This document shows, one piece after another, positions 10,721-22,299 of a DNA stretch of 64,000 bases. A program made the position numbers and the translations under genes. Position 1 is the stretch's first letter, and each line of letters starts with the position of its first letter. The notes beneath the pieces were generated by a model. That model was given only the letters and a program-made list of their open reading frames with translations, was not told the origin of the DNA and ran no database searches. This DNA is from Schistocephalus solidus (Eukaryota > Platyhelminthes > Cestoda > Diphyllobothriidea > Diphyllobothriidae), in assembly GCA_017591395.1 (NCBI GenBank), contig WEDG01001386.1, positions 108,771-172,770 of the forward strand, in the 5' to 3' direction.

Positions 10721-10815
10721 ATAAACTTATGGAACTTGAATTTTGCATGTTATAATTGCAACAAAATTAACAGAGAGTCAGCTGAATTTTCAACAATAAG
10801 AATATGAAAATATAA

Positions 10816-10900
10816 GGACTCAGCCTTTGGTTTGAGTCCTTTCCACGATTGAGAGCAGATGCAGGGAGCACACAGCCGGCGTGAGTTTCAGAAAGCAGCA
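10816..10900 (+). repeat. Short dispersed repeat (second copy)
   Basis: Partner of 4293-4375, same orientation. It lies between the tRNA-like fragment and the resumption of LINE E. Confidence 0.5.
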
Positions 10901-10929
10901 AAGATCAAGGGTCCAAGTCGCAATTTACA

Positions 10930-12510
10930 AACTCACGTTGGACCTCTAGTTGGCAGATGGAATTTTCTCCATCCAAGAGTAGTTACATGAGTTTTGGCCA
11001 CACCAATCTTACTAATTCCCTAGTATTTCAAAATAGTATACTTTTAGAATGATCAACCATAAGAGACTTAGATCTAAATTACACGAATAAGCTAGCATTA
11101 TCGCCTCATGCAGATTGATTTTTCTGCAACAGCTGCACAGATATGTGGTTTTATATCACATAACTTCTTCCTTCCGGAAATAAACTAAAAACTGTACCGC
11201 ATGTTTTTTCTTCCTATCCTAGAATACTCCTGTACCCTCTTTGGGCTGATGAACGCCTCTGACTGCATTTAGATTGAAAAAGATCAGAGGGTTTTTACTC
11301 GAAGACTATTTTTCTCTTCCTGGATCCAGTTTGTCTTATACGGATAGATGCCAGTTAGTAAACATTAAATTTTTCTGGGTTAGAAAACTTGAAGCCGGTC
11401 TCTGCTTCCTGTTCCGCGTTAACACTAGCCCAAATCTCCCACAAATTATTGCTCTCACTCCGGTAAACCAAACCTTGGCCACTCGTTATTCCTCCATGAT
11501 CACCCTTTCGCTCCACGAATAGTCGTTCTCAGGTTTTTGCCTCCAAAAATGCTTTCATATGGAATAATCTTCTGCTATAAATTAGGTTGTCGTCTACATA
11601 AGCTTTTTTCAGAATCACATAACACAAACATTTAGCTTAAGAAGATATGAGGTCTTTATTGTCTGTTTCCTTACCAAAATTGTAACTGTTAGATTTTTGA
11701 AATGTGCCCTCCTGGTATTTGAGGCAGTTCCCTTGATATTTTATTGGTTTCTAAAAATATTTTTATCATCCTCTGCAGAGTCAATCTATGCATTCACTTT
11801 TTGTACCCTCTTTTTTTAACTAGCACCGCCAACTCTTGACAACCTTACTACCTTCCTCTGATTTTGAAACCCTGACGATGGTCTCCGAGATCTGATGATT
11901 ATCGTAACGGATTCTTATGTTTTCGCCTCTTTGATTGGTGGAATATGCAGTCAGCAAGGTTGCATCTCGGTAATAATCTCGTGCCCCCTTCTTTCCCCTC
12001 TTCTTTTCGACCATGTTGTCTACGATGAGTTCCTCCTCGCTCACCTTCATTGTGGCTTTAAACAGTAGCTCTGTCTGTCATATTATCTCTCACCCGATAA
12101 GGAGCGTTCTGAACCCTCATACGTTGTCAAGAACATCACAATACTATTCCACTGCATCGTACAAATCCCATAAAATCTAGCTATTAATTTTTAGACAAGC
12201 AGTTTTTTTCTCCTAGTTTTTTGAAAAGGCAGCTCGCCAAACTCCGCTACCAATTTAACTGTAGGAGGTTTTTTCCTGCTTCTTTTATAGTTCACTGTAT
12301 ATGCCAATGACTACTGACTATTGTTTTAAAAAGGACAAATCGTTCAGAATCGGATATGCCTACCATACTACTCATTTTGTACTGTTCGTATGGTTGCTCA
12401 CAAAGTGCAGCAATTATCCACTTTGTATTTATTTGAACCTCGATACTAAGTTTGTAATGATGGAGCTCTCTGGGCCTTAAAAATACAATTTATTTATTTA
12501 TTTATTCACG
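10930..12510 (+). mobile_element. LINE E 3' fragment: RT thumb, C-terminal region, 3' UTR
   Basis: The plus strand resumes with WQMEFSPSKSSYM and STIRDLDLN (RT thumb, with a TGA in between), then LEYSCTLFGLMNASD, SLSYTDRCQLVNIKFFWVRKLEAGLCFLFR (11300-11420) and a decayed C-terminus. The 3' UTR carries the GGCAGCTCGCCAAACTCCGC stretch (12228-12247) shared with 640-670, and ends in a TTTA repeat at 12489-12506. RT fingers and palm are absent between this piece and 5935-6300, so the two may be one deleted element or two copies. Confidence 0.75.
12489..12506 (+). repeat. TTTA microsatellite at LINE E 3' end
   Basis: Short tetranucleotide run directly after the 3' UTR. It most likely marks the LINE E terminus. 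Confidence 0.7.
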
Positions 12511-12609
12511 CACGGATCTCACTTATTTTATTGAAAAGTCCCTGTAAATTCGAGTACATGAAGTTTATCGTCCATCTTCTTGGCAATGGTTAGCTGTACT
12601 TATATAAAT

Positions 12610-13030
12610 ATTTTGTCACAGGAAAGACCTCTTCATCACTATGAGTTTGTTGTTCCGTATTTGGTGCCCATTTGTCCCCTTTTAGGTCCTCCTCTTCAGT
12701 TTAGTCCTCAGCTTCTCAATTTGTGTCTTTCCGCTGGCTCTTAATCCGGCTGAAAAACACATCTTTATATGACATAAGGAGAGCCATTTTCCCTTCTAGA
12801 AGGCATGAGGCCTGTACTTCCTTTTCGAGAATGATTTCAACTGACCCTTATGATGAAATTTCATGTATAGCATTAGCTTTCCCTAGATGGAAAGCATTGT
12901 GCACGGTTGCACGTTTACCATCTTGAAGAACGGCATTTAATATGTTCGGAACAGATCAAAGTCATTTTAACCCTTTCCTTTGCAATCGAAGAATGTTGCG
13001 GTCAAGTTACCTGTTTGGTTACTTGATGCT
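12610..13030 (-). pseudogene. LINE G: ORF1 C-terminal fragment of the LINE A subfamily
   Basis: The minus strand aligns by eye along its length with LINE A 1690-2110, including the RTEEEDLK-like stretch and the PLKIILE-type block of the ORF1 C-terminal domain. Scattered frameshifts. No endonuclease or RT is attached, so it is an isolated fragment. Confidence 0.65.
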
Positions 13031-13444
13031 CTGTTTTACTGACGGAGCTTCGACATTAGGAGTAATTATATTCCGGTAGATTACTTTTACTGCGTAAGTG
13101 TTTATATTTTGCATGACATACTGGCTGTGACCTAGGAGTTATCACATTGGTTGCCCTGTACACGTAGCTTGAGTGGTAAGTTGCCAACCTTAGCGGTTTT
13201 TTTTCGCTGCGCATGTTTGTGTTGATAAAAGCGTGAAGACGTGAGCACGGGGAATCACAAATTCGACATATTGGCCGAAATGTGCAACAGCTGGCTTCAT
13301 GGAAAATATTCGGTATATTTTTCAGTTTACGTGCATTCAAAAAGTTGCTAGCGTACTGTAGAGATGACCTTTTTAACATAGTTCAGACAAACAAATAATA
13401 GTCAAAGACAGGATATCAAAGAGAAATAGGAAGAGAAGTATATA
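13031..13444. other. Unassigned spacer upstream of LINE H
   Basis: No gene recognised. A lone A-box-like TAGCTTGAGTGGTAAG lies near 13159, without a B box. I do not call it a SINE. Confidence 0.3.
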
Positions 13445-13529
13445 TTTTCAAAAAGTTTCCTCGCCCGGGAAGCCAGCAGACCAAAACAAATAGTAAACAC
13501 TACAAAAATAATTATCTCTCCTATCTTTG

Positions 13530-14970
13530 TAAACCGTTTTCGATTTCATGTGACAAAAACTTACCAGAAAAACTCAAGTCACTCTCAGCAGACCGAAAAG
13601 AACCACAAAACAGAAATACTGAAGAAAGCAGTTCACTACTGAACATTACCAAAACTAAGCTAAAAAGTGAAGGGCTGGAACACTGTGATGGATGGCGAGG
13701 ACTCACAACCAGAATTTTGAGATAAGAAGGAGACCTCGATCTCCTATCGGAAAAAATATCAGTCCTCATCAAACATAACAAAATTAACACGCCGAAACAC
13801 GATGCGAATGAGCTGAAAAACATCAGCAAAGCTAGACCATAATCATCGCAAGGAAACGGTAGAAGTCAATAGGCACAAGATTAAGCGAAAGAAAAAGAGA
13901 AAAAGAACGAAGTCAGTAGAAAAAACGTCTGAGTCAGCTGAAATACAGATGACCAGAAAGAAAATAAGCGAGGGAAAAATTATGTCTTGCGTTTTCCCAG
14001 GTTCAGGAAATCTGGTGCACATAGAATCCGACTGCTCAAAAGTATATCAGCGATTGACGGTCACTGAAAAGTCGAAAAACAGTAATCGTTAGGTATCTTT
14101 AATGCCACGGACGAGCAACAGCAGCATGCTCTTTACATTTTCATCGAACTACAATGAAGCAGGGCATGGTAGCCAGCAACGTAAAGGTGGAAAAGTGGCC
14201 TGCGACTTATCGACAGACCTGGATGCCACAAACCAAAATTCAGGTTTCCCGGGTGCTATTCGAGCAAACGCATTGTCAGGAGAACTCACGTTGTTTGAAA
14301 GGTTCATAGAGATGTCTGCAAATCAACCAACAGGCTCACCGATGAAGACATATTTGAACCTAGTATTAAAAACTGTAACAAAGGGCATGATTCAACCTTC
14401 CATCACTAAAACAAAGCAGGATGCAGAAACGAGTTTTTTCGCTGACAGATCATTTTTTCTGGTAGTTCAGGGAGTCTCAGAGGCTACTGGGGAAACGGCT
14501 TAAGAAAGGGTAAAACAGGATCTCCTGATATTTCAAACTTTATTGAATGATACGCAAGAAACTGGTGTGACAGTTGACATCAAAAAGATTTTTCGATTTG
14601 GGCCTCTCGTAACAAATGATACGCATGAGTTTCGACCAAAACTATTTAAAGTCGTCTTGGGGAGCAAACAGCAGGTAGATCTTTTGCTCTCTCGAAAGTA
14701 CCGACTACGAAACAATCATCGTGGAATTTTGTTTTCAGCCGGATAACTCTCCCACCGATCGGATGAAAATGAGAACACTGGTAGCAGAATTGAAAAGACG
14801 TCAATACGAGGTGGAAACAAAACTTGAAAATTGAAGACAGCAAAATAGTCAAAATGGTGCGCTCGTTTTTATGGGAACTTTCGGTGAAATTGATGGCAAC
14901 CACACTGGTCAAAAGCCCTACCAAATGCCTATAGAATTGAACCCAGACAAAAGACTGGATATATCTTGGG
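13530..14970 (+). pseudogene. LINE H ORF1, disrupted
   Basis: Reads LKSLSADRKEPQ, LLNITKTKLKSEGLEHCDG, a TGA, then DLDLLSEKISVLIKHNK, a Lys/Arg-rich patch, and an open 133-residue stretch at 14102-14503 with LSGELTLFERFIEMSA and MKTYLNLVLKTVTKGMI. The C-terminal block (14540-14930) matches the conserved ORF1 end: VKIFRFGPL-like, RPK-FKVVL, LLSRKYRLRNNHRG, then RMKMRTLVAELKRRQY. Frames change at least four times. Confidence 0.75.
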
Positions 14971-15043
14971 AAATATCCAGCAAAAATCGCCATGTGAAAG
15001 AACCAAAAATCTTTAGAAATCAAGGGAAGAAAACAAGATTAAA

Positions 15044-15770
15044 ATGATGTACACAAATGTGCAGAGTCTATTGAACAAAATGGATGAAATTAAACTGATC
15101 GTGGACCATTTAAAACCTGATTTCATAGCTCTTACTGAAACATGGTTAAATGAACAAATTGCAGACAAAAAAGTCAGAATAGACGGTTTTCAGCTATTCG
15201 CATGGAAAGAAACGGACTTAGGGTGGTGGAATCGCAATGTTTATACGAGAAGACATTGACTTCATTCTGGATGGGCCCTCACCAAAGAGGATTTCGTCTT
15301 GCGAAATACTTTGTTGTAAACTGAAAGTCCCAAACCAACCAGACCTCCATATTGCCGTGGTATATCGAACCCAAGGACAGCGAACGGACAATGACAAAGC
15401 ACTCATCACAGAGGTAACGCAAATCTGCCGTAGCAAACACTTATAAATACTTCGAGATTTTAACGCTCCCGATATCGATTGGGTTTCAATTTACTGCTCG
15501 CGATCGGAAAATTCACTTAAACAGAAATTACTACAGTTGGTAAATGACGCGTTTCTTACCGAACATTTCACAATGAAGACGTGGTTCCGAAATGGGCAGC
15601 AGTCAAGCTGTTTGGATCTAATCATTAGTAGAGACGACAATTGCATCCTTGCATTAAGTTCTTACGTGCCGCTTGGACGAAGTATTCATTGTGTTCTTGT
15701 TGGGAGAACAGTCATTTTTCTGTACCCAAACGTCGTGCAGTGAGGCAGAGAAATGTAAGGGAAGGGGATT
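15044..15770 (+). pseudogene. LINE H endonuclease, with altered catalytic motifs
   Basis: Reads MMYTNVQSLLNKMDEIK, FIALTETWLN (Glu kept), then a frameshift, VYRTQGQRTDNDK, an in-frame TAA at 15444-15446, LRDFNAPDIDW where GDFN is expected, and GRSIHCVL where LINE C has SDHC. The Asp of the SDH pair is therefore replaced by Ile. Together with the stop and frameshift, the nuclease is dead. The 5' start is chosen by homology with LINE C ORF2. Confidence 0.85.
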
Positions 15771-15947
15771 ATCCCAAAATGAAAGAATAACTGTAAGGGA
15801 TAGACTGGAGCCCTGCACATGTACCTGACCCAAATGCTGCCTGGTTCTTCATTAGTAACTTGATTCAGCCGTTGGTAGAGAAATTCTGCCCACTCAAAAG
15901 GTGATCGTGCGTCTCCCTACCCGAGAGAGTGACATCCGCTCTCCAAG

Positions 15948-17343
15948 ATGGAGGCGGGGGCTCTGCCTACCGAGTGGAAGATAGCCAACATAACCCCCAT
16001 CTATAAAGGTGAAGAGAGGACATCACCAAACAGTTTCCGACCAGTCAGCCTTACAAGTATCTGTTGCAAAATGAGGGAGAAGATAATCAAAACGGAACTT
16101 ATGAGGCATCTTGAAGAGAATAATTTGCTAAGTATATATCAACATGGATTTCGAAGTGGTAGATCCTGCCTCACATACCTGCTCACATCCATGATAAGTT
16201 GGACAAAATCATTATAAATGGGTTTGTTAGTCGATGCGGTCTACATTGACTTAAGCAAAGCCTTTGATAGGGTTCCACACAAACGTCTGATCTTTAAGCT
16301 CCTTCAAATGGGTGTGACTGACAATCTTCTCAAATGGTTGGCCAACTTTCTCACAGACAGGCGCCAGCGTGTTTGTATCTGAGACGCCAAGTCTCACTGG
16401 GAAACCGTTCACAGTGGAGTTCCACAGGGCAGCGTCCTGGGTCCAATTTTGTTTCTGATATACGTAAACGACTGCCTGGATTGTCTGAAATGCGAGAAGG
16501 TAATGTTCGCTGACGATCTGAAGTTATGGAAATCAATTGAAAAACCGGAGGATGCGCGGAAATTACAACAAAACTTAGATCGCTTGCAAACATGGTGTGA
16601 TGAGTGGCTACTTAACCTTTATCTTAACAAATGCCAAATAATCCGACTGCGGTCTAGTTCCAGAAGGATGATAAGGTTTGAATACCAGTACTTCATCAGT
16701 GGTCACCAAATCCAGGAGGTAAATATTCTAAAGGACTTGAGTATATGGATAACACCAACTCTCAAACCATCGTCGCACTGTGCGTATATCGCAAAGAAAG
16801 CATGTGTATTAAAGGCGCAATCAGGAGGTCCTTCGTTAATTTTGACGAAGAGCTTTTTAGGCACGTGTTTGGAACATTTATCCGGTCAGTGCTGGAATAT
16901 TGCGTTCAGGCGTGGGACCCTTGGACGAAACATGACTACGCAGTTCTGGTGAAAATTCAACGGAGTGCAACGAAACTAGTCAGCCGATTGAAATGACTAC
17001 GCTATGAGGGCCGCCTAGAAAGACTTAAAATTTTTCCTCTCTCTTATAGGCAATACAGAGGGGATATGATTTTAGTCTTCAAACTGGTCAGAGGGGTGAT
17101 TGTGCTGTTCAGATGGCCAACTTTTTTGAATTGGCAAATAAGACAATTCTCCGAGTTCACCAATACAAACTGAAAAGAAATCACGCCAAACTTGAAGTGC
17201 AGGCCAACTTCTTTTCCCAACGGGTGATTGACGAATGGAACAAACTGCCAGCCTCAGTTGTTCAGGCTGAATGCGTTGAAATATTTAAAAGAAGACTTGA
17301 TGCATTTTTACTTGATGAACATATATTTAGTCGACAGCAATGA
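15948..17343 (+). pseudogene. LINE H reverse transcriptase and C-terminal region
   Basis: Reads LPTEWKIANITPIYKGEE, NSFRPVSLTSICCKM, QHGFRSGRSCLTYLL, then a TAA at about 16215 just before VDAVYIDLSKAFDRVPH, a second stop near 16381, GVPQGSVLGPILFLIYVND and FADDLK at 16506-16523. The thumb reads HQIQEVNILKDLSIWI. C-terminal blocks SVLEYCVQAW and FFSQRVIDEWNKLPASVV follow. The active-site FADD is kept. The TAA before AFDRVPH is also present in LINE C. Confidence 0.88.
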
Positions 17344-17466
17344 TCGATATACTAAAACGACTATAGCCATGTAACATTTGCTTGTTTTGCTAGCGTCTAT
17401 CTGTAAATAGGGTTTTCAAAGGCTCTGCCTATCTTCCTTATATATGCTGAATATACTATACTGAAC

Positions 17467-19292
17467 GGAGAGCAAACAAAAATGGAGGCTCAAATTCAAA
17501 AGCCCGGCATTTGCGTCTGTAATGTTTCGGTTTGTTGAGGCATTCAAATATTGGCTTCATAGACATATTTTACAGCAAGAAGCAGATTCTGGGACTATTT
17601 AACTTTACTATGTGGCTCTAAGTTTCTCTTATTCCACCTCTCATGGAACGGATAAAATTCCACGCTGTAAACTGACGTATATGATATATGTTTTAATACT
17701 GCTATCATGTTTTTTCTTTTTCTACCCCAGTCAAATGGTATCTACCAAGAAATTGGGAATTAATAAAGCATTTCACCTAGCACTCGTTGTTGTCAGCAAT
17801 CAAGCTGCAAATCCAAACGTTATTTGCGTGCGCTTCCGATGACGGCCATAGTTGATAGCTTCTACACGTCTAGTTCAGAACCTCATACAATGACCTGCGA
17901 CGCACAAAGAGAGGACAAACTTACTTAAGGGACATATCATCACTTAGTTATGTGGTTCACTTTCTGGCTACGTGTAAGTAGCAGCTGGTTGCGAGTAACC
18001 CGTAAGACTCTCAAATGCCTAGTCTCCGGAGCTTCTATTTGGGGACATTCACTTTCATGATTTATATATCCATTATCTAAAATGCAGCTTTATTTTCTAA
18101 TTTTATATCAAATTAAAAAATTATGATACTTCTAAGTTTTGAAATGTTTACCGATAGCATCGTTATTTTTATACGAAGTCTTATAATTGTTGATGAATTT
18201 GTTCTAAAACTAATTTGCTCATCTTATTTTTTATCTCTGCTTGTTATAAGTATAGATTCTTGCGTTTATAGCATCATATATGCTCAACGTAACTCAGATG
18301 CTCAACAAGCCTGTCATAAATCTATATCAAACATATTCAACACTTTATTATCAAATACAAATACTACAAATGTAGGACAACATTAAAAAGTTTTTATTGT
18401 TGAACTGTTCTTGCTCCTAATCGATTTCCTTCTTTTTTTAGCGATCAGTTGAACTAATTCTGATACGTTGGCAGAACACACACCGGAATCGACTGCCCTC
18501 GCATCTGATTGGAAGTAACTATCCCATTGAATCGACTGCAGACGTGCCTACCTCTGTCGAATGAATACTTTCGAACGTCCATAGCAGACTATTCTTGACC
18601 TTTACAATTCTTAACCAAATACATTCATTCCCACCGCTGTAGGATACATAGAATGCCACGTCGATTCCATTTACTAAAAGGCAGTTCCATGCTACTTCTA
18701 ATCTGATGCATCTCTACGAAGCCTGAGACGATATCAGAAAAAAACGGCTAGTCAATGAGGTCAAGTTGGCTGAAAACCGTCCCCTTAAACTCGCAAAGCA
18801 TTTTCCCACAAAAAAGGAGCGCCCAGATGAACGCGACATCCCATCCTTCGATAAACTTTTGAAAGTCCCATTGATAACGCCATGCTGACAGCTATATCTT
18901 CAACGCTTTCTAGTCCAGAACGTATATCAAAAATTCGGTCACTTGACCTGCATTCTACTTAAAGTTTAATGCCTGCCGATCTCTCAAAAGCATTGCATAT
19001 TTGGAAGGCAGTGTATTGCAGACTGTTATTGGAGGAATTGTTGAAATTTCGACCACAACCCATTTATGAAATCACATATTGGAACTCTGCTTTCAGCAGG
19101 CTAAGCTGCATGGCGGCAGGATTATATTTCTAGCAGAGTGGTTAAGCCATGAAATGCCTTAAACACAGGCGTTGTGAAGTCACCCTCGAGGAAAAGTATT
19201 AAAAGGGACGTAACTCTATGGCCGTACGATGCCTTGAACAAATTCATTTAGACTTAGACGCTCTTTCGGCGAGAAGCTCCAAATGGCTAAGG
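17467..19292. other. Spacer between the tail-to-tail LINEs H and C
   Basis: No gene recognised. The first 55 bp (GGAGAGCAAACAAAAATGG onwards) match the end of the dispersed repeat at 26475 and 42555. The rest is AT-rich unique DNA; an 87-residue hydrophobic open frame at 18123-18386 has no recognisable motif. Confidence 0.5.
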
Positions 19293-19415
19293 AATTATTC
19301 AGTATAATTCAGTATATATAAGGGAGATAGGCAGAGCCTTTGAAAACCCTGTTTACAGATAGACGCTAGCAAAACAAGCAAATGTTACATGGCTATAGCC
19401 GTTTTAGTATATCGA

Positions 19416-20870
19416 TCATTGCTGTCGACTAAATATAAGTTCATCAAGTAAAAATGCATCAAGTCTTCTTTTAAACATTTCAACGCTTTCAGCCTGAACA
19501 ACTGAGGCTGGAAGTTTGTTCCATTCGTCAATTACCCGTTGGGAAAAGAAGTTGGCCCGAAATTCAAGTTTGGCATGTTTTCTCTTCAGTTTGTATTGGT
19601 GACCTCGGAGACTTGTCATGTTTGCCAATTCAAAAAAGGTGGCCATCTGAAGAGCAAAATCAACCCCTCTGACCAGTTTGAAGTCTAAGATCATATCCCC
19701 TCTGTATTGCCTATAAGAGAGAGGCAAATTTTTAAGTCTTTCTAGGCGACCCTCATAAGGTAGTCATTTCAATCCGCTGACTAGTTTCGTTGCCCTCCGT
19801 TGAACTTTCACCAGCAGAGCGTAGTCATGTTTCGTCCAAGGGCACCACGCCTGAACACAATATTCCAACACTGGTCGGATAAATGTTCCATACACGCGCC
19901 CAAAAAGCTCTCCATCAAAATTAACGAAGAACCTCCTGATTGCGCCTAAGATACACAAAGCTTTTTCTTGCGATATTCGCACAGTGGGACGATAGTTTGA
20001 GAGTTGGTGTTATCCATATACCCAAGTCCTTTAGAATATTTACCTCCTGGAGTTGGTGACCACTAATGAAGTACTGGTAATCAAACCTTATCATCCTTCT
20101 GGAACTAGACCGCAGTCGGATTATTTGGCATTTGTTAAGATAAAGGTTCAGCAGCCACTCATCACACCATGTTGGCAAGCGATCTAAGTTTTTTTGTAAT
20201 TTTTGCGCATCCTCCAGTTTTTCAAACGAGTGTATAAATTAACTTCAGATCGTCAGCAAACATTACCTTCTCGCATGTCAGACAATCCAGGGAGTCGTTT
20301 ACGTATATCAGAAACAAAATTGAACCCAGGACGCTGCCCTGCGGAACTCTACTGTGAACGGTTTCCCAGTGAGACTTAGTGTCTCCGATACAAACACGCT
20401 GGCGCCTGTCTGTGAGAAATTTGGCCAACCATTTGAGAAGGTTGCCAGTCACACCCATTTGAAGGAGCTTAAAGATCAGACGTTTGTGTGGAACCCTATC
20501 AAAGGCTTTGCTAAAGTCAATGTAGACCACATCGACTGACAAACCCATTTATAATGATTTTGTCCAACTTTCCATGGATGTGAGCAGGTATGTGAGGCAG
20601 GATCTACCACTTCGAAATCCATGTTGATATGAACTTAGCAAGTTATTCTCTTCAAGATGCCTCATAAGTTCCGTTTTGATTATCTTCTCCATCATTTTGT
20701 AACAGATACTTGTAAGGCTGACTGGTCGGAAACTGTTTGGTGATGTCCTATCTCCTCCTTTATAGATGGGGGTTATGTTGGCTATCTTCCACTCGGTAGG
20801 CAGAGCCCCCGCCTCCATCGAACTTTCGAATATCCTGGAGAGCGGAGAGGCCAGCTATTCTGTGAGTTCA
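19416..20870 (-). pseudogene. LINE C reverse transcriptase and C-terminal region
   Basis: Reads MEAGALPTEWKIANITP, QHGFRSGRSCLTYLL, a TAA, then MGLSVDVVYIDFSKAFDRVPH, RVPQGSVLGSILFLIYVND and MFADDLK (FADD at 20260-20249). A frameshift follows, then WCDEWLLNLYLNKCQIIRL, VNILKDLGIWITP and SVLEYCVQAW-like blocks; the last frame (19727-19416) ends FKRRLDAFLLDELIFSRQQ. SVLGP has become SVLGS. The TAA before MGL is shared with LINE H. Confidence 0.88.
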
Positions 20871-21389
20871 TTGAGAACTTTTGCGGATATACCTTCTGTA
20901 ACAGGTGATTTAGTGGGCTGTAGCTGTTTCAGAGTTTTTCTTACTGTGTCCATTGGGAACGACCCCGTGCTTATTTTGTTTGTCGATCTGGCAGTACTGT
21001 TGTATTCGTCGTCGTCGTCAAAAGGTGGTTCCTCGGGTATACACGGACATAATGAAATTGGATAAGAGGCAGGTCTTATCAGAGTTATCAGTTAACCTGT
21101 TTCCCTGATAGTCTTTTAGACAAGGAATGCAGTCCCGATTTCGTTTTGCCTTATTAGCCTAAGCAAAAACCTTTTCGAATTTCGTTGTATGTCTTTGACT
21201 ATTTCTGACTCAAACACTGATCTTTCTTTTCTCAGAAGATTCTAACACCGATCTCACTGTTTCTTAAAAGCGGAAAAATTTTCGGGTTGTAGATATCTGG
21301 CATATGTTCTCCACAGTCTTCTTTTCTTCTTGAGATTCCTTTTTATTTCCGATGTCACCCTCTCGGGTCGGGAGGCGCACGATCGCCTT
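20871..21389 (-). pseudogene. LINE C endonuclease-RT linker region
   Basis: The region absent from LINE H. Minus-strand pieces read LKKKRRLWRTYARYLQPENF and FLLRLIRQNEIGTAFLV, paralleling the KKRRLWKKSL region of LINE D. Stops and shifts interrupt it. The plus-strand 99-residue frame over this stretch is a shadow. Confidence 0.6.
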
Positions 21390-22215
21390 TTAAGTGGGCA
21401 GACTCAATTTACTAATGAAGAACCAGGCAGCATTTGGGTCAGGTACATGTGCAGGACTCCAGTCTATCCCATTCAGTAATTCTTTCATTTTTGGATAATC
21501 CCCTTTCCCTACATTTCTCTCCCTAACTGCACGACGTTTGTGTACAGAAAAATGACTGTACGCCCAAGCGAGAATGCAATGATCACTTTGTCCCAGTGGC
21601 ACGTAAGAACTTAATGCAAGGATGCAATTGTCGACTCTACTAATGATAAGATCCAAACAGCTTGAGTGTTGCCCATTTTGGAACCGCGTCTTCCTTGTGA
21701 CATGTTGAATAAGAAACTCGTCATTTACCAACTAAAGTAATTTCTCTTCAAATGAAATTTTCCGATAGCGAGCAGTACATTGAAACCCAATCGATTTCGG
21801 GAGCGTTGAAATCTCCAAGTATTAATAAGTGTTTGCTACGGCAGATTTGCTTTACCTCTGTGATGAGTGCTTTGTCCGTGTCCGTTCGCTGTCCTGGGGT
21901 TCGATAAACCACGGCAATATGGAGGTCTGGTTGGTTTGGGACTTTCAGTTTAGAACAAAATATTTCGTAAGACGAGATCCTATTTGGCGAGGGCCCATCC
22001 GGAATGAAGTCAATGCCTTCTCGTATGAACATTGCGATTCCACCACCCATACGTCCGTTTCTATTCATGCGGATAAGCTGAAAACTATCTATTCTGACTT
22101 TTGTGCCCGTGATTTGTTCATTTAACCATGTTTCAGTTAGAGCTATGAAGTCAGGTTTTAAATGGTCCACGATCAGTTTAATTTCATTTATTTTGTTCAA
22201 TAGACTCTGCACATT
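21390..22215 (-). pseudogene. LINE C endonuclease domain
   Basis: Reads MIYTNVQSLLNKINEIK, FIALTETWLNEQI, NGRMGGGIAMFIREGIDF, VVYRTPGQRTD, LLILGDFNAPEIDW, then after a stop and shift NGQHSSCLDLIISR and LGQSDHCILAW. The catalytic Glu, the Asp/Asn of GDFN and the Asp/His of SDH are all present, unlike in LINE H. The break at about 21748 is the only one inside the nuclease. Confidence 0.88.
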
Positions 22216-22299
22216 TGTGTAAATCATTTTAATCTTGTTTACTTCCACATGGCGATTTTCGCTGGATATTTCACAAGATATGTCCAGTCTTCTGTCTGG

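Larger units (their letters stand above)
13445..17466 (+). mobile_element. LINE H: CR1/Jockey-like element, partner of LINE C
   Basis: Plus strand, about 4.0 kb. The 5' limit is set by where its sequence stops matching LINE C (GGGAAGCCAGCAGA at about 13468). The 3' end carries ATACTG-type repeats, like LINEs C and D. It lacks about 510 bp between endonuclease and RT that LINE C keeps (join near 15935). Many single-base frameshifts. Confidence 0.88.
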
